Shown here: one piece after another, positions 1 to 7,849 of the stretch
Layout: each line of letters starts with the position of its first letter
Position numbering within the stretch: position 1 is the first letter of the stretch
Source of the DNA: Bacteroidaceae bacterium
GTDB taxonomy: Bacteria; Bacteroidota; Bacteroidia; Bacteroidales; Bacteroidaceae
Assembly: GCA_017408685.1 (NCBI GenBank)
Contig: JAFQUE010000092.1
Location: 1 to 64,000 of the forward strand
Direction of reading: 5' to 3'
DNA length: 64,000 bases
Position numbers and translations under genes: made by a program
The notes under the pieces: generated by a model
Seen by the model: only the letters and a program-made list of their open reading frames with translations
The model's database searches: none
What the model was told of the DNA's origin: nothing

Positions 1-469
1 AACCTCCGGCACTATCTAAAACACAGCAAACAACCGTCCAGACAGCGGAAACTGGATAAAAGCTGTTTGAGCGGTGCATATTAGCGTTGCTGTTATTGCG
101 TGGAAAGCGAGTTCTTTTATCCCCGATGGCTGAACGAAAAGTTGTTTGCGGCAAATTTTGTGTGACTGAAGGATGTTGTTTACAACTCCTGAGCAAAACA
201 CAAAATGACTGTTTTTGCAGTGCCGGGACCTTTTGCGTACTTTTCAGTCATGAAAAGTATGTGATAGAACGACAACAAGAAGAATAAACGACAACAGATT
301 AAGGGTAAGTTTGTTGAAGAATACAAAAATTCTCATTCCTGTTCATATACTATCTCAAGAAGTATCCCCCCCAATTTTTGCTAGTGAGCCTAGAATTGGG
401 CGCTTTTGAAGCAAAAAGTTTGCGGGTAGATATTTTTGCACTATATTTGCACTGGAGCATGGGACTTCT
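1..469. other. Left-edge region without a convincing gene
   Basis: No reading frame here has protein-like character or a recognisable family; the open frames are short and cysteine- or leucine-rich in the way chance frames are. A direct repeat of ACGACAACA lies near 271-295. The only structured signal is a promoter near 419-449 for the next gene. A gene may end just left of the window, but nothing in the sequence shows one. Confidence 0.5.
419..449 (+). promoter_or_regulatory. Bacteroidales-type promoter for the first gene
   Basis: TTTG at 419-422, a 19-nt spacer, then TATATTTG at 442-449 match the -33/-7 consensus of the Bacteroidales primary sigma factor (TTTG, 19-20 nt, TAnnTTTG). Transcription should start near 456. 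Confidence 0.7.
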
Positions 470-562
470 GTGCTTTGTCAAAAAACTTTTTCCATGAAAT
501 TCACTCTGTGCCGTGGGGCAGGGGTGGATTGTTTTTTTTGTTCAACCTTTAATCGGTTTTTT

Positions 563-928
563 ATGGAAAAGGTTCCCTTTTATGAGTGTGTAGCCCGCTG
601 CAGTGCCGGCGGCAAGTTGGTAATGAGTGACAGCATGGTGAATGCTGCCATCAGGTGGCGTAGCGAATATATCCATGGTCTCAGCGGGGCCGAGCGCTAT
701 CGCGAACTGCTGTCATTGGGCGATTTCTGCATTGAGCAACGTCGTGACCGTGAGGCAATGGACGCCTACATAGACGTACTCGACTATGTGCTACGCGACG
801 GAAGTGTGGCAAAACGTAACCGTGAGCGGTTCTACCGACAGGCAGCCGATGGTATAATGTACCTTAGCGGCAGTGCGGACGAGGTGGTGTGGGAAATATG
901 CTCGCAGATGTGTGACAGATGGAGGTGA
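563..928 (+). CDS. Hypothetical small helical protein
   Basis: About 121 residues, not assigned to a family. The C-terminal two thirds reads like soluble helices, with a stretch on alternating hydrophobic and charged residues (AMDAYIDVLDYVLRDG, then ERFYRQAADGIMYL) that resembles a tetratricopeptide-type helical pair, though no full repeat is visible. The frame stays open upstream to a GTG at 470, but that extension is rich in Cys and Phe and looks non-coding; ATG at 563 or ATG at 623 are the likelier starts. A good promoter at 419-449 supports expression. It is convergent with the DUF2007 gene, with a hairpin between them. No function is proposed. Confidence 0.5.
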   Translation: MEKVPFYECVARCSAGGKLVMSDSMVNAAIRWRSEYIHGLSGAERYRELLSLGDFCIEQRRDREAMDAYIDVLDYVLRDGSVAKRNRERFYRQAADGIMYLSGSADEVVWEICSQMCDRWR

Positions 929-941
929 CTGCAAGGTCAAG

Positions 942-971
942 ACGGGTGGCAATGTCTCAGTTGCCGCCCGT
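942..971. terminator. Hairpin between convergent genes
   Basis: An 11-bp stem (942-952 with 961-971, one T-G wobble) with an 8-nt loop lies between the first gene and the DUF2007 gene and encodes the last residues of the latter. The T-run is poor on both strands, so termination is inferred mainly from position. Confidence 0.45.
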
Positions 972-1214
972 TTGGGTATTTTCAGGATTTGTATTCTCCT
1001 TGATTACTTTCAATGCCTTTTCCCTGTTCTCTTCTGTTACAACTACGTACACGTCACCTATGTTGGGTGCATACTGCGAGATTACAGCGCCCACGGTCTC
1101 GTCATTTATTGCACACTGAATGCCGTTTGCGTCAAGCAGTCCCTTTACAAGCTGTGCCTGCCACACATTGCCGGCAAACACCTGTACAAGTCTCTCTTCG
1201 TTTACGCTGTTCAT
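957..1214 (-). CDS. DUF2007 family protein (putative signal-transducing protein)
   Basis: An 85-residue protein matching the DUF2007 pattern. It opens with VQVFAGNVWQAQLVKGLLDANGIQ (the typical strand-helix with a helix that selects 'which subunit to act on'), then a strand with NIGDVYVVV, and a final helix (EENREKALKVIKE). The family is small, ferredoxin-like in fold and found widely in Bacteroidetes, sometimes as a tail on enzymes; its biochemical role is not established. It is transcribed alone from a good promoter at 1275-1305, divergently from frr. The last residues fall within the hairpin at 942-971. Confidence 0.8.
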   Translation of the reverse strand: MNSVNEERLVQVFAGNVWQAQLVKGLLDANGIQCAINDETVGAVISQYAPNIGDVYVVVTEENREKALKVIKENTNPENTQTGGN

Positions 1215-1274
1215 GGTTGTTTCTTTTTGTTGTTAAACAATGAGTGTCATGCCTTTGTTGCATGGTATGTGTGA

Positions 1275-1305
1275 CGAATTTACCTGCTTGACGGGTAAAA
1301 TCAAA
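1275..1305 (-). promoter_or_regulatory. Promoter of the DUF2007 gene
   Basis: On the minus strand TTTG (1302-1305), a 19-nt spacer, then TAAATTCG (1275-1282; one mismatch to TAnnTTTG). The leader would be about 54 nt. Confidence 0.6.
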
Positions 1306-1367
1306 TAGCAAGCATGGTTCTAATTATTAAAATTTCTTAAAAATACTATAGGTTCGTTCATATTGCC

Positions 1368-1375
1368 TATTTTTG
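1368..1375 (+). promoter_or_regulatory. Probable -7 element of frr
   Basis: TATTTTTG matches TAnnTTTG and lies 58 nt upstream of the frr ATG. No TTTG is seen at the proper distance, so only half of the promoter is supported. Confidence 0.4.
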
Positions 1376-1432
1376 TAAAAAGAGGTCGTGTGCATACACA
1401 CCTGACAGATTGACTAATTTAATATTTTGACT

Positions 1433-1993
1433 ATGATAGATGTAAAAGCATGCCTCAATGAGGCCGAAGAGATGATGCAGATGAGTATCATGCACCTTGA
1501 GGACGAGTATTCTCACATACGTGCCGGCAAGGCAAACGTACACATTCTTGACTGTGTAAGGGTACACTCATATGGCTCGGACATGCCGTTGAACAATGTG
1601 GCGACAATAACAACCCCCGACCTGCGTACAATTGCCATCAAACCTTGGGACAAGAACATGATTGCCCCAATAGAGAAGGCTATCATTGATTCTCCCGTAG
1701 GCATTATGCCCACAAATAACGGCGAGGTAATCATCATTGCCATTCCGCCTTTGACAGGTGAGCGCCGCAAGGACCTTGTAAAGCAGTGCTCTCATGAACT
1801 GGAAACTGCAAAGATAAGTATCCGCAATGCACGCCGTGACGGTATCGATATCTTGAAGAAATCGGTGAAGGACGGTACTCCCGAGGATGTTGCAAAGGAC
1901 GGCGAGGAGAGTCTGCAGAAGATTCACGATAAGTACATAAAGAAGGCCGAGGAGATTTTCGCAGCCAAGGAAAAGGAAATCATGACTGTATAA
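1433..1993 (+). CDS. frr: Ribosome recycling factor
   Basis: Frees the 70S ribosome from mRNA after termination, together with EF-G. The 186-residue length from the ATG at 1433 is exactly the family size; an in-frame TTG two codons earlier is less likely. Family landmarks are visible: the N-terminal long helix ending in the SHIRAGKAN stretch, the beta-rich domain II with LNNVATITTPD and IKPWDK, and the C-terminal helices with RRKDLVKQ, IRNARRDG and KIHDKYIKKAEEIFAAKEKEI. It is followed 14 nt later by rsgA, so two ribosome-maturation/recycling functions probably share one transcript. Confidence 0.97.
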   Translation: MIDVKACLNEAEEMMQMSIMHLEDEYSHIRAGKANVHILDCVRVHSYGSDMPLNNVATITTPDLRTIAIKPWDKNMIAPIEKAIIDSPVGIMPTNNGEVIIIAIPPLTGERRKDLVKQCSHELETAKISIRNARRDGIDILKKSVKDGTPEDVAKDGEESLQKIHDKYIKKAEEIFAAKEKEIMTV

Positions 1994-2007
1994 TACCCTT
2001 GTAGAGA

Positions 2008-2940
2008 GTGCTGGGTACGGTTATAAGAAGTTCGGGCAGTGTTTACGGCGTGCGCGCCGCTGACGGCACGCTTGTCGACTGCAGGGTGAAGGGGCATTTC
2101 CGCCTTAAGGGCATAAGGAGTACCAACCCTGTTGCCGTGGGTGACCATGTGCGGTTTGATGTGCGCGAAGACGGTACTGCGTATATCGTTGAGATTCTTG
2201 AACGGAAGAACTGCATTGTGCGCAAAGCCTCTAACCTTTCCAAGCAGTCGCATATCCTTGCTGCCAATCTTGACCTTTGCTTTCTCATTGTGACAATCAA
2301 TCACCCGGCAACGGCAACAACGTTCATAGACCGCTTTTTGGCGGCAGCCGAGGCGTACCGTGTTCCGGTTGTACTGGTGTTCAACAAGATTGACCTTTAC
2401 AACGAGACTGAACGTGAGGAACTGGAGTACCTTACGGCGCTCTATGAGAGCATAGGTTACAGATGTCTGCATACAAGCGCCACGGAGTGCAACGGCATTG
2501 AGGAACTCAAGGCGGTTATGCAAGGTAAGGTTTCCTTGCTTGCCGGTAATTCGGGCGTGGGAAAGTCGAGTATAGTGAATGCCATTGCTCCTGAGATTGC
2601 AGCGCGTGTGGGCGAGATTTCAAGGATTCACGGTACAGGAATGCACACCACGACATATACCGAGATGTTCGAATTCATGCCCGGCAGTTATATTGTGGAT
2701 ACTCCGGGAGTGAAGGGTTTCGGTACGTATGACATGGAGGTGGAGGAAATTTCGCACTATTTTGTGGAGTTCTTCGAACTATCCAAGGATTGCCGTTACG
2801 GCAACTGTACCCACACGCATGAGCCCGGATGTGCTGTGCTCGAGGCGTTGGAGAACGGGCGGTTGGCTCCTTCGCGCTACCAATCGTACTTGAGCATGCT
2901 CGAGGACAAAGATGAGGGAAAATATCGGGCCTCGGAGTAG
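2008..2940 (+). CDS. rsgA: Small ribosomal subunit biogenesis GTPase RsgA
   Basis: Circularly permuted GTPase that tests and matures the 30S subunit. Order of parts in the 310 residues: N-terminal OB fold (about 1-72), G4 NKID at 126-129, G1 P-loop GNSGVGKSS at 180-188, G3 DTPG at 231-234, and a C-terminal zinc site made by C262, C267, a histidine of the THTH stretch and C275. The switch I region HTTTYTEM is also present. The start is a GTG at 2008, which gives the normal family N-terminus. The gene ends just before the strong hairpin at 2948-2996. Confidence 0.96.
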   Translation: MLGTVIRSSGSVYGVRAADGTLVDCRVKGHFRLKGIRSTNPVAVGDHVRFDVREDGTAYIVEILERKNCIVRKASNLSKQSHILAANLDLCFLIVTINHPATATTFIDRFLAAAEAYRVPVVLVFNKIDLYNETEREELEYLTALYESIGYRCLHTSATECNGIEELKAVMQGKVSLLAGNSGVGKSSIVNAIAPEIAARVGEISRIHGTGMHTTTYTEMFEFMPGSYIVDTPGVKGFGTYDMEVEEISHYFVEFFELSKDCRYGNCTHTHEPGCAVLEALENGRLAPSRYQSYLSMLEDKDEGKYRASE

Positions 2941-2947
2941 ATTTTGG

Positions 2948-2996
2948 GTATATAAAAACATAGCCGCGGCATTGCCGCGGCTATGTTTTTATATAC
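2948..2996. terminator. Perfect bidirectional terminator hairpin
   Basis: A perfect 23-bp stem (2948-2970 with 2974-2996) with a 3-nt loop; the GC-rich core GCCGCGGC is flanked by A-rich and T-rich arms, so both strands end in a T-run. It lies between convergent rsgA and the last gene of the capsule operon and can end both transcripts. Confidence 0.95.
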
Positions 2997-3011
2997 GATA
3001 TCAGTTTTCTT

Positions 3012-4082
3012 TCAATAAAGTGCCTCGTACTGTTTTGCTATCTTTTTCCAGGTGTAGTGTTCCCGGGCAAGTTCCTTCATTACTGCACCGTCAAGGTCAT
3101 CTCTTTTTATAAGTTCTGCAAGTTCCTCTCCGTTCCGGTAGTAGTATGCCTTGCCGCAAGTGGTCTCACGGTTGTACACAACATCGTAGGCCAGTATCGG
3201 GCGCCCTGAAAACATCGCTTCCACAAGCGATGGGTTGGTGCCGCCGGCACTGTGTCCGTGAATATAAGTCCTCGCATTCTTTCGCAACACAAACAGTATG
3301 TCAAGGTCATATATGCTGTCGGCAAGGATAATGTTGCTGTACTTGCCTTTGTATTCTTCCTTAAGTTTGCGACTGTATCCGTTGCGGTCCCAGTTGCCTA
3401 CAAAAATCAGTTTTTCGTGGCTCTTGGCGAAGGTCTCCAAAGTTATGTGGCAGTTGTTCTCCGGTTCAATGCGGCACACACTCATGCAGTAACCGTTTGC
3501 TGTGAGTCCGTAGTGTTCAAGAACCTCTTTTTCACGTTCCGCAGCAACGTCCATAATGGCATGGTCGCCACCGTATGTGATGAGTGTGGTCTCTTTCTTG
3601 TACAACTCCTTGGCATAATCCTGTATACCTTTGTTGTCGGTGATGACAACATCGGCAAAACGTACGGCAAGACTTTCCGACTTTTTTAGAATCCAGCGTA
3701 CCCAGTTCTTCCACTTTGCACGCCGGTGTTCAAGTCCATCGATGTTTACAATTATTTTGCTGCGGCTGAAGAGTTTGAGTACAGGCATGAACATGCAGCC
3801 CGAAACGCCAAGCACAAGTATTGCGTCGTATCCTCTGAAACAACGTATCATCGATATTATATCGTATGGGATACTGTGTGCCCCGTTGGCGTGCAAGGGA
3901 ATGTACTTGAGGTTTGCGCCCTTGTATTCCTTTGCTTTTGGCGGGATATCCTTGCTGCTGCAGAATACGGTGTAATGGATATCATCGGAGCAGTTCTCTC
4001 CGATAATATTCTCCACAAGCGTCTCGAAACCTCCGTATTTTGCAGGAACACCCTGCGTGCCTATTATAGCAATATTTTTCAT
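3012..4082 (-). CDS. GT4 glycosyltransferase with DUF1972 N-terminus (rhamnosyltransferase WchF-like)
   Basis: Cytoplasmic or membrane-associated sugar transferase for the surface polysaccharide. The N-terminus IGTQGVPAKYGGFETLVE (residues 7-24) is the hallmark of DUF1972, found in the GT4 group that includes streptococcal WchF-type rhamnosyltransferases. The C-terminal Rossmann half carries HGHSAGGTNPSLVEAMFSGRPILAYD, the donor-binding segment. The 356-residue length is typical. It is the last gene of the operon, 15 nt downstream of a second GT4 and immediately before the bidirectional terminator. The sugar specificity cannot be read from sequence; rhamnose is only a suggestion from the family. 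Confidence 0.88.
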   Translation of the reverse strand: MKNIAIIGTQGVPAKYGGFETLVENIIGENCSDDIHYTVFCSSKDIPPKAKEYKGANLKYIPLHANGAHSIPYDIISMIRCFRGYDAILVLGVSGCMFMPVLKLFSRSKIIVNIDGLEHRRAKWKNWVRWILKKSESLAVRFADVVITDNKGIQDYAKELYKKETTLITYGGDHAIMDVAAEREKEVLEHYGLTANGYCMSVCRIEPENNCHITLETFAKSHEKLIFVGNWDRNGYSRKLKEEYKGKYSNIILADSIYDLDILFVLRKNARTYIHGHSAGGTNPSLVEAMFSGRPILAYDVVYNRETTCGKAYYYRNGEELAELIKRDDLDGAVMKELAREHYTWKKIAKQYEALY

Positions 4083-4097
4083 CTTTTCATGCAGGCA

Positions 4098-5177
4098 TTA
4101 TCCAATTACCTGCCCAATCATCTTCAACATGTTCTTTTCGCTGTACCCAGCCGAGCATTCCAATGCATTCTTTGCCAAAGATAGGAATAACTTTTCATCT
4201 GTTAAAATATCTTGAATGCAATATTCTACTTTTTCAAGATTATCCACATCAATCCTGTATCCGTTCTTCCCGTCCTCAACCATTTCGGCAATTCCGCCCA
4301 CAGTGGGCACAATCACAGGCAGGCCTGCAGTCATGGCCTCAAGTGCCGTAAGTCCGAAAGTTTCAATGGCCAATTTTTTATTTGTGAGGTTCAGTACAAC
4401 CGAAGCCCTGTTATAGAAGGGGACAACATCGTCCTGTCTTGGGTGGACTGCAAGGTTGCCGGGTATTGCAGTCTTGCAATTCTTAAGATATTTTGCAATA
4501 CTCTCCTCACTCTCGTTAAGTACCAGCTCAAAATTGAAGCACGTGAGCCTGCGGGCAAGTTCAATGAATTCGTCTGTTCCCTTGTACCTTTTCAGTGACC
4601 CTAACATCAGTACCCTTTTGTCTGCAAATGCTCTCTTTGCGTCGGGTTCAACCCTCTTGGCAAACCCAGCCCGCAGGGCATTGGGTATAATGTGGACCCT
4701 CTTCCTGCGCCTCAAAAAGGAGCGTTGGTACTTCGAAACGCATATTATGTCACTTGCCACAAACTGCATTATCTTTGCCAGAACACGGTAGGCCGTGCTT
4801 TTTGCCTTTGCATTTTCGTGGTAATGGTATATTACCCGCTTACAGGCTATGCGCCCGCCCAGGGCAGCGCCCACAGGAAGAATTGTATTTATGTATATTA
4901 CGGTGTCCCTTTTGAACACGTACCCAAGGGCTATGAAAAAGACCTGCAACTGTATCCAGGCGTAACGCATGCTCCTTACAAGGATGTTGCGGGAGAAGGT
5001 ATAGTTGTATTGTCTCATGCGCAGGCCTTGCATTCCTTTTAACCGGTCGAGCACCCCGCCACGTGAAGTTATAAGGTCCACTTGGTGTCCTTCCTCTATG
5101 AGTCCGCTCACCACGCTCCTCAGCACCTTTGGGCTGCCGCTGTAGTCATTGAACAGATGAAAGCAGGCTATTCTCAT
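4098..5177 (-). CDS. GT4 family glycosyltransferase
   Basis: Retaining GT-B glycosyltransferase of about 359 residues. The N-terminal acceptor half opens MRIACFHLFNDYSGSPKVL; the C-terminal half has LMLGSLKRYKGTDEFIELA and the EX7E motif (E in ETFGLTALE) followed by AMTAGLPVIVP. The frame is open upstream to a TTG at 5219, but ATG at 5177 gives the usual N-terminus and is preferred. It sits between the APH-like kinase and the DUF1972 enzyme and presumably adds one sugar to the lipid-linked repeat unit. Substrates are unknown. Confidence 0.87.
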   Translation of the reverse strand: MRIACFHLFNDYSGSPKVLRSVVSGLIEEGHQVDLITSRGGVLDRLKGMQGLRMRQYNYTFSRNILVRSMRYAWIQLQVFFIALGYVFKRDTVIYINTILPVGAALGGRIACKRVIYHYHENAKAKSTAYRVLAKIMQFVASDIICVSKYQRSFLRRRKRVHIIPNALRAGFAKRVEPDAKRAFADKRVLMLGSLKRYKGTDEFIELARRLTCFNFELVLNESEESIAKYLKNCKTAIPGNLAVHPRQDDVVPFYNRASVVLNLTNKKLAIETFGLTALEAMTAGLPVIVPTVGGIAEMVEDGKNGYRIDVDNLEKVEYCIQDILTDEKLFLSLAKNALECSAGYSEKNMLKMIGQVIG

Positions 5178-5290
5178 TTTCGTGTGTTTATTTATGGTAA
5201 TTGTTTGTTTTGAATTCAATACCCCTGTCTGCTTTTTAAATTCCTACTCTGAGTGGAGGTGGTCTTCAGGCCAGAGAGGTATTGTTCAAT

Positions 5291-6382
5291 TTATATTAGT
5301 TTTTCTAGCAACTTACCCCATAGTGCAAACGGAGTAGTTGCTTCGCCAGTCACTTTTTTGCCTTCGCGCACCGTAAAGCGCGAAATAATGTCCAACAGGT
5401 AGAGAGTATATTCCTGTTTCTTAATCCATGCCCCCTCCTTGCTGTTCATGAATGCGGTAATCTCCTTTGCACCCCAACCCCTCTCAAAAACGGCAGTTTG
5501 GGTAAAGAAATGGTAACGGTCGAGCCCGGGAGGATAACTCTTGGCGGCATATTCAAAATCGAAGACAAAAAGCATGTTCTTCTCCACGAACATGTTCCAT
5601 GGCGTGAAATCGCCATGATAGGCCGAGAATTCGACCTCACGGCCACTGAATATCTCTTTTATGTTTGCAGCGACCCTGGCAATGACTGCCGGCTCAACAT
5701 TATCGGGTAACCAATCCAGGTGCTTTTCAAGTAAGTCAAGCGTGCGGCAATAATCGCTCTCCTCAAAGCATACAGCCTGTTTGGTTTTTTCGTGAAGCTT
5801 TGCAAGGAACCTTTCCTGCAATGCTCCCCATTCATGTATAACTGCCGATGACCGTGTTTTCACAGTACTCTGTACAAAAATGTGCACGCCGCTATCCAAC
5901 ATGCCGCAATGCAGGACTTGCGGAATACCTTTCATTCCCTTGCTGCCCAACCATGCAAGCATTTTGTTCTCTTTGTCAAAGAGTGCCTTTATATCACTGC
6001 TTGTACTCAACTTGCAGTACCCCAGAATGTGCCTGCCGCTCGACAACTGCATTGTAATCTTGCGGTGCACGCTTGGTGTACCTTCAAAAACACTGAATTC
6101 AACTTCAGTGCCGAACATATTGCACAGCAGTGCGTGTAACTCTTTTCCCAGTGAACAATGCAGCGTTGTGGCATGTATTGCCTTGCGCACCGGGGAAATC
6201 CCGTGCAACATAGGCAACAGCGCCTTAACCATTTTCCCCTTGATACCGCTCGGCTGGTACAGGTTCATTGCTGTGCGCATGTCCCGTGCCGGCATAATCC
6301 AGTACTTGCCGTCACTGTTCCCAAAACGGTAGAATTTCTCTCCGCTTGTGAAGTCAAGGGTTTTATCAAGGATATTTTTCAT
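5291..6382 (-). CDS. APH/choline-kinase-fold phosphotransferase-like protein
   Basis: About 363 residues. The catalytic-loop motif YHGDFTPWNMF (HxDxxxxN) and the metal-binding segment VFDFEYA near residues 255-285 are those of the aminoglycoside-phosphotransferase/choline-kinase fold. The N-terminal lobe is divergent and no clear glycine-rich loop is visible. In this setting, within a capsule operon, the protein may phosphorylate a small molecule or sugar used to decorate the polymer, but it could also be a kinase-fold protein of another use. ATG at 6382 is preferred over the in-frame TTG at 6394. The gene's upstream gap is one of the three octamer-repeat gaps. Confidence 0.7.
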   Translation of the reverse strand: MKNILDKTLDFTSGEKFYRFGNSDGKYWIMPARDMRTAMNLYQPSGIKGKMVKALLPMLHGISPVRKAIHATTLHCSLGKELHALLCNMFGTEVEFSVFEGTPSVHRKITMQLSSGRHILGYCKLSTSSDIKALFDKENKMLAWLGSKGMKGIPQVLHCGMLDSGVHIFVQSTVKTRSSAVIHEWGALQERFLAKLHEKTKQAVCFEESDYCRTLDLLEKHLDWLPDNVEPAVIARVAANIKEIFSGREVEFSAYHGDFTPWNMFVEKNMLFVFDFEYAAKSYPPGLDRYHFFTQTAVFERGWGAKEITAFMNSKEGAWIKKQEYTLYLLDIISRFTVREGKKVTGEATTPFALWGKLLEKLI

Positions 6383-6389
6383 ATTTTTA

Positions 6390-6449
6390 AACAAAAGAAC
6401 ATAAGTACATAAGTTTAATATTGTGCATTTGTACTTCTGTCTTAAATAA
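6390..6449. repeat. Octamer inverted-repeat element A
   Basis: Left arm: three consecutive octamers AACAAAAG, AACATAAG, TACATAAG at 6390-6413. Right arm: CTTCTGTC then TTAAATAA at 6434-6449, in inverted orientation. The stretch 6399-6432 is nearly identical to 14513-14546 in element C. It fills the gap between two capsule genes almost completely. Confidence 0.8.
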
Positions 6450-6450
6450 A

Positions 6451-7686
6451 TTATATCTTGCTCTTCAGCAAATCCCTGTACTCAATGCCGCGGGCTTCCC
6501 AAAGGAACTGCTCGCCGGCATGCTTTGCATTCTCCCCAAGACGCTTGCGTTCCTCCTTACAGGTGAGGCGCTGCATTGCCGTTGACATGTTTGCAATAAC
6601 CTTATCGCGTGAGGTACGCGGTACAATAATTGCATATTCATTGGAGAAGTAGCGTGTGTAGCCTGTGGTGTCAATGCATATCAGAGGTTTGCCCATTGCC
6701 ATTGTGTCAAAAGAAACTGTTACGGCACCCTCCTTGAGCGAAGCGTTCACAACCACATCGGCACGACCAAGCAGACTGTAATATTCTTCCATTGAAACAT
6801 TGCCTGTGAAAGTGACCTGTTCCTGAATCTTCAATCTTTTGACAAATTCCGTCAACCTTACCTTGTCGCTCCCCTTGCCAACAATGGTAAGGTGCAAGCG
6901 GTTGTCGTCCTTTGCTGCACGTGCAAAACTCTCGATTACTAAGTCAAAGCCCCGCCAAGCGTCAAGGCGTCCCACGGTAATGAACTCTATTCTGTTGTTA
7001 TCGGTGTCAAGTGCCGTTACGGCATGCTCGCTCTTTTCAACTGCAACATCGGTAAAAAGCACGCTTTTATCGCGGTATTTTGCCGGTAACAGGTCACGTG
7101 TAATTTCGGTTTTGCAAAGTATGAGGTTGGCATTACGGCAACGCTTTTTCAGTCCAAGGTTTATCGGAAGCATTTTAATAGTTGCGCGGCGCACCCATTC
7201 AATAAGGCGGTTTTTGTGTGCATAATGCTTGCTGTATTCTGCCGGTATGGTCTCGAGGCCGCCCGCCGGGCCCCACACAAAGAACTGCTTTTGCCCGTAT
7301 GAACTTACCTTCCATAGCACGTTGCCGTATGTCAGGTGATGGAACACCTTTATTCCATTCTCGCGCATTGTGCGCTTTACAATGCTGTTGGTGCAGTATT
7401 GCCATATATTGTAATATGTGCGCACACCACGCAATCCCTTCTTCCAGAACCTTGCCCATTTGGGCAGGTCAAAGTAGATGAAATGTATTCCCGCAAATTC
7501 AGGGTGCGCAGCTATCCATGGCTCAATGGTGCCTCGGTTGCTCTCGCGTGTGAGTACCCACAACTCAAAATGCTTCGACATCTCAAGCACCCAGTGCCAC
7601 CCAACGCCAATCTCGCTGCCGAGTCCCGGCTCGCAGGCATAGGCTGAAACAAAGATTTTAAGTTTTTCTTTAACTTCTTTAGACAT
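6451..7686 (-). CDS. GT4 family glycosyltransferase
   Basis: About 411 residues with the GT-B layout. The N-terminal half has IFVSAYACEPGLGSEIGVGWHWV, the pattern common in lipopolysaccharide and capsule GT4 enzymes; the C-terminal half has FITVGRLDAWRGFDLVIESFA and a donor-site segment KEGAVTVSFDTMAMGKPLI. That segment has Asp where the second Glu of EX7E is usual, so the motif reads EX7D. The start ATG at 7686 lies inside a CTTATGTC octamer; the frame is open ten codons further up. The gene is bracketed by octamer elements A and B, as if it were a single-gene module. Confidence 0.86.
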   Translation of the reverse strand: MSKEVKEKLKIFVSAYACEPGLGSEIGVGWHWVLEMSKHFELWVLTRESNRGTIEPWIAAHPEFAGIHFIYFDLPKWARFWKKGLRGVRTYYNIWQYCTNSIVKRTMRENGIKVFHHLTYGNVLWKVSSYGQKQFFVWGPAGGLETIPAEYSKHYAHKNRLIEWVRRATIKMLPINLGLKKRCRNANLILCKTEITRDLLPAKYRDKSVLFTDVAVEKSEHAVTALDTDNNRIEFITVGRLDAWRGFDLVIESFARAAKDDNRLHLTIVGKGSDKVRLTEFVKRLKIQEQVTFTGNVSMEEYYSLLGRADVVVNASLKEGAVTVSFDTMAMGKPLICIDTTGYTRYFSNEYAIIVPRTSRDKVIANMSTAMQRLTCKEERKRLGENAKHAGEQFLWEARGIEYRDLLKSKI

Positions 7687-7703
7687 AAGTCTGATATATT
7701 TTA

Positions 7704-7807
7704 GACATAAGAACATAAACCAGCGTTCCGTTGGTTACATAAGGTTGTATAATATATACAGAAGCAAGTTTGATGTTTGGCAGTATATGTTCTTTTGTCT
7801 TAAATAA
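7704..7807. repeat. Octamer inverted-repeat element B
   Basis: Left arm GACATAAG, AACATAAA at 7704-7719; right arm TATATGTT, CTTTTGTC, TTAAATAA at 7784-7807, inverted relative to the left arm. About 65 nt of unrelated sequence lie between the arms. A further GACATAAG at 7682-7689 covers the start codon of the neighbouring GT4. Confidence 0.75.
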
Positions 7808-7849
7808 TTAAATCATTGCGTGGCTTGACTTCTGTTTAATCTCATGAGC

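Noticed and set aside
87-287. 66-codon open frame at the left edge
   Set aside because: Cys- and Leu-rich without any motif, no promoter in front; not different from chance frames.
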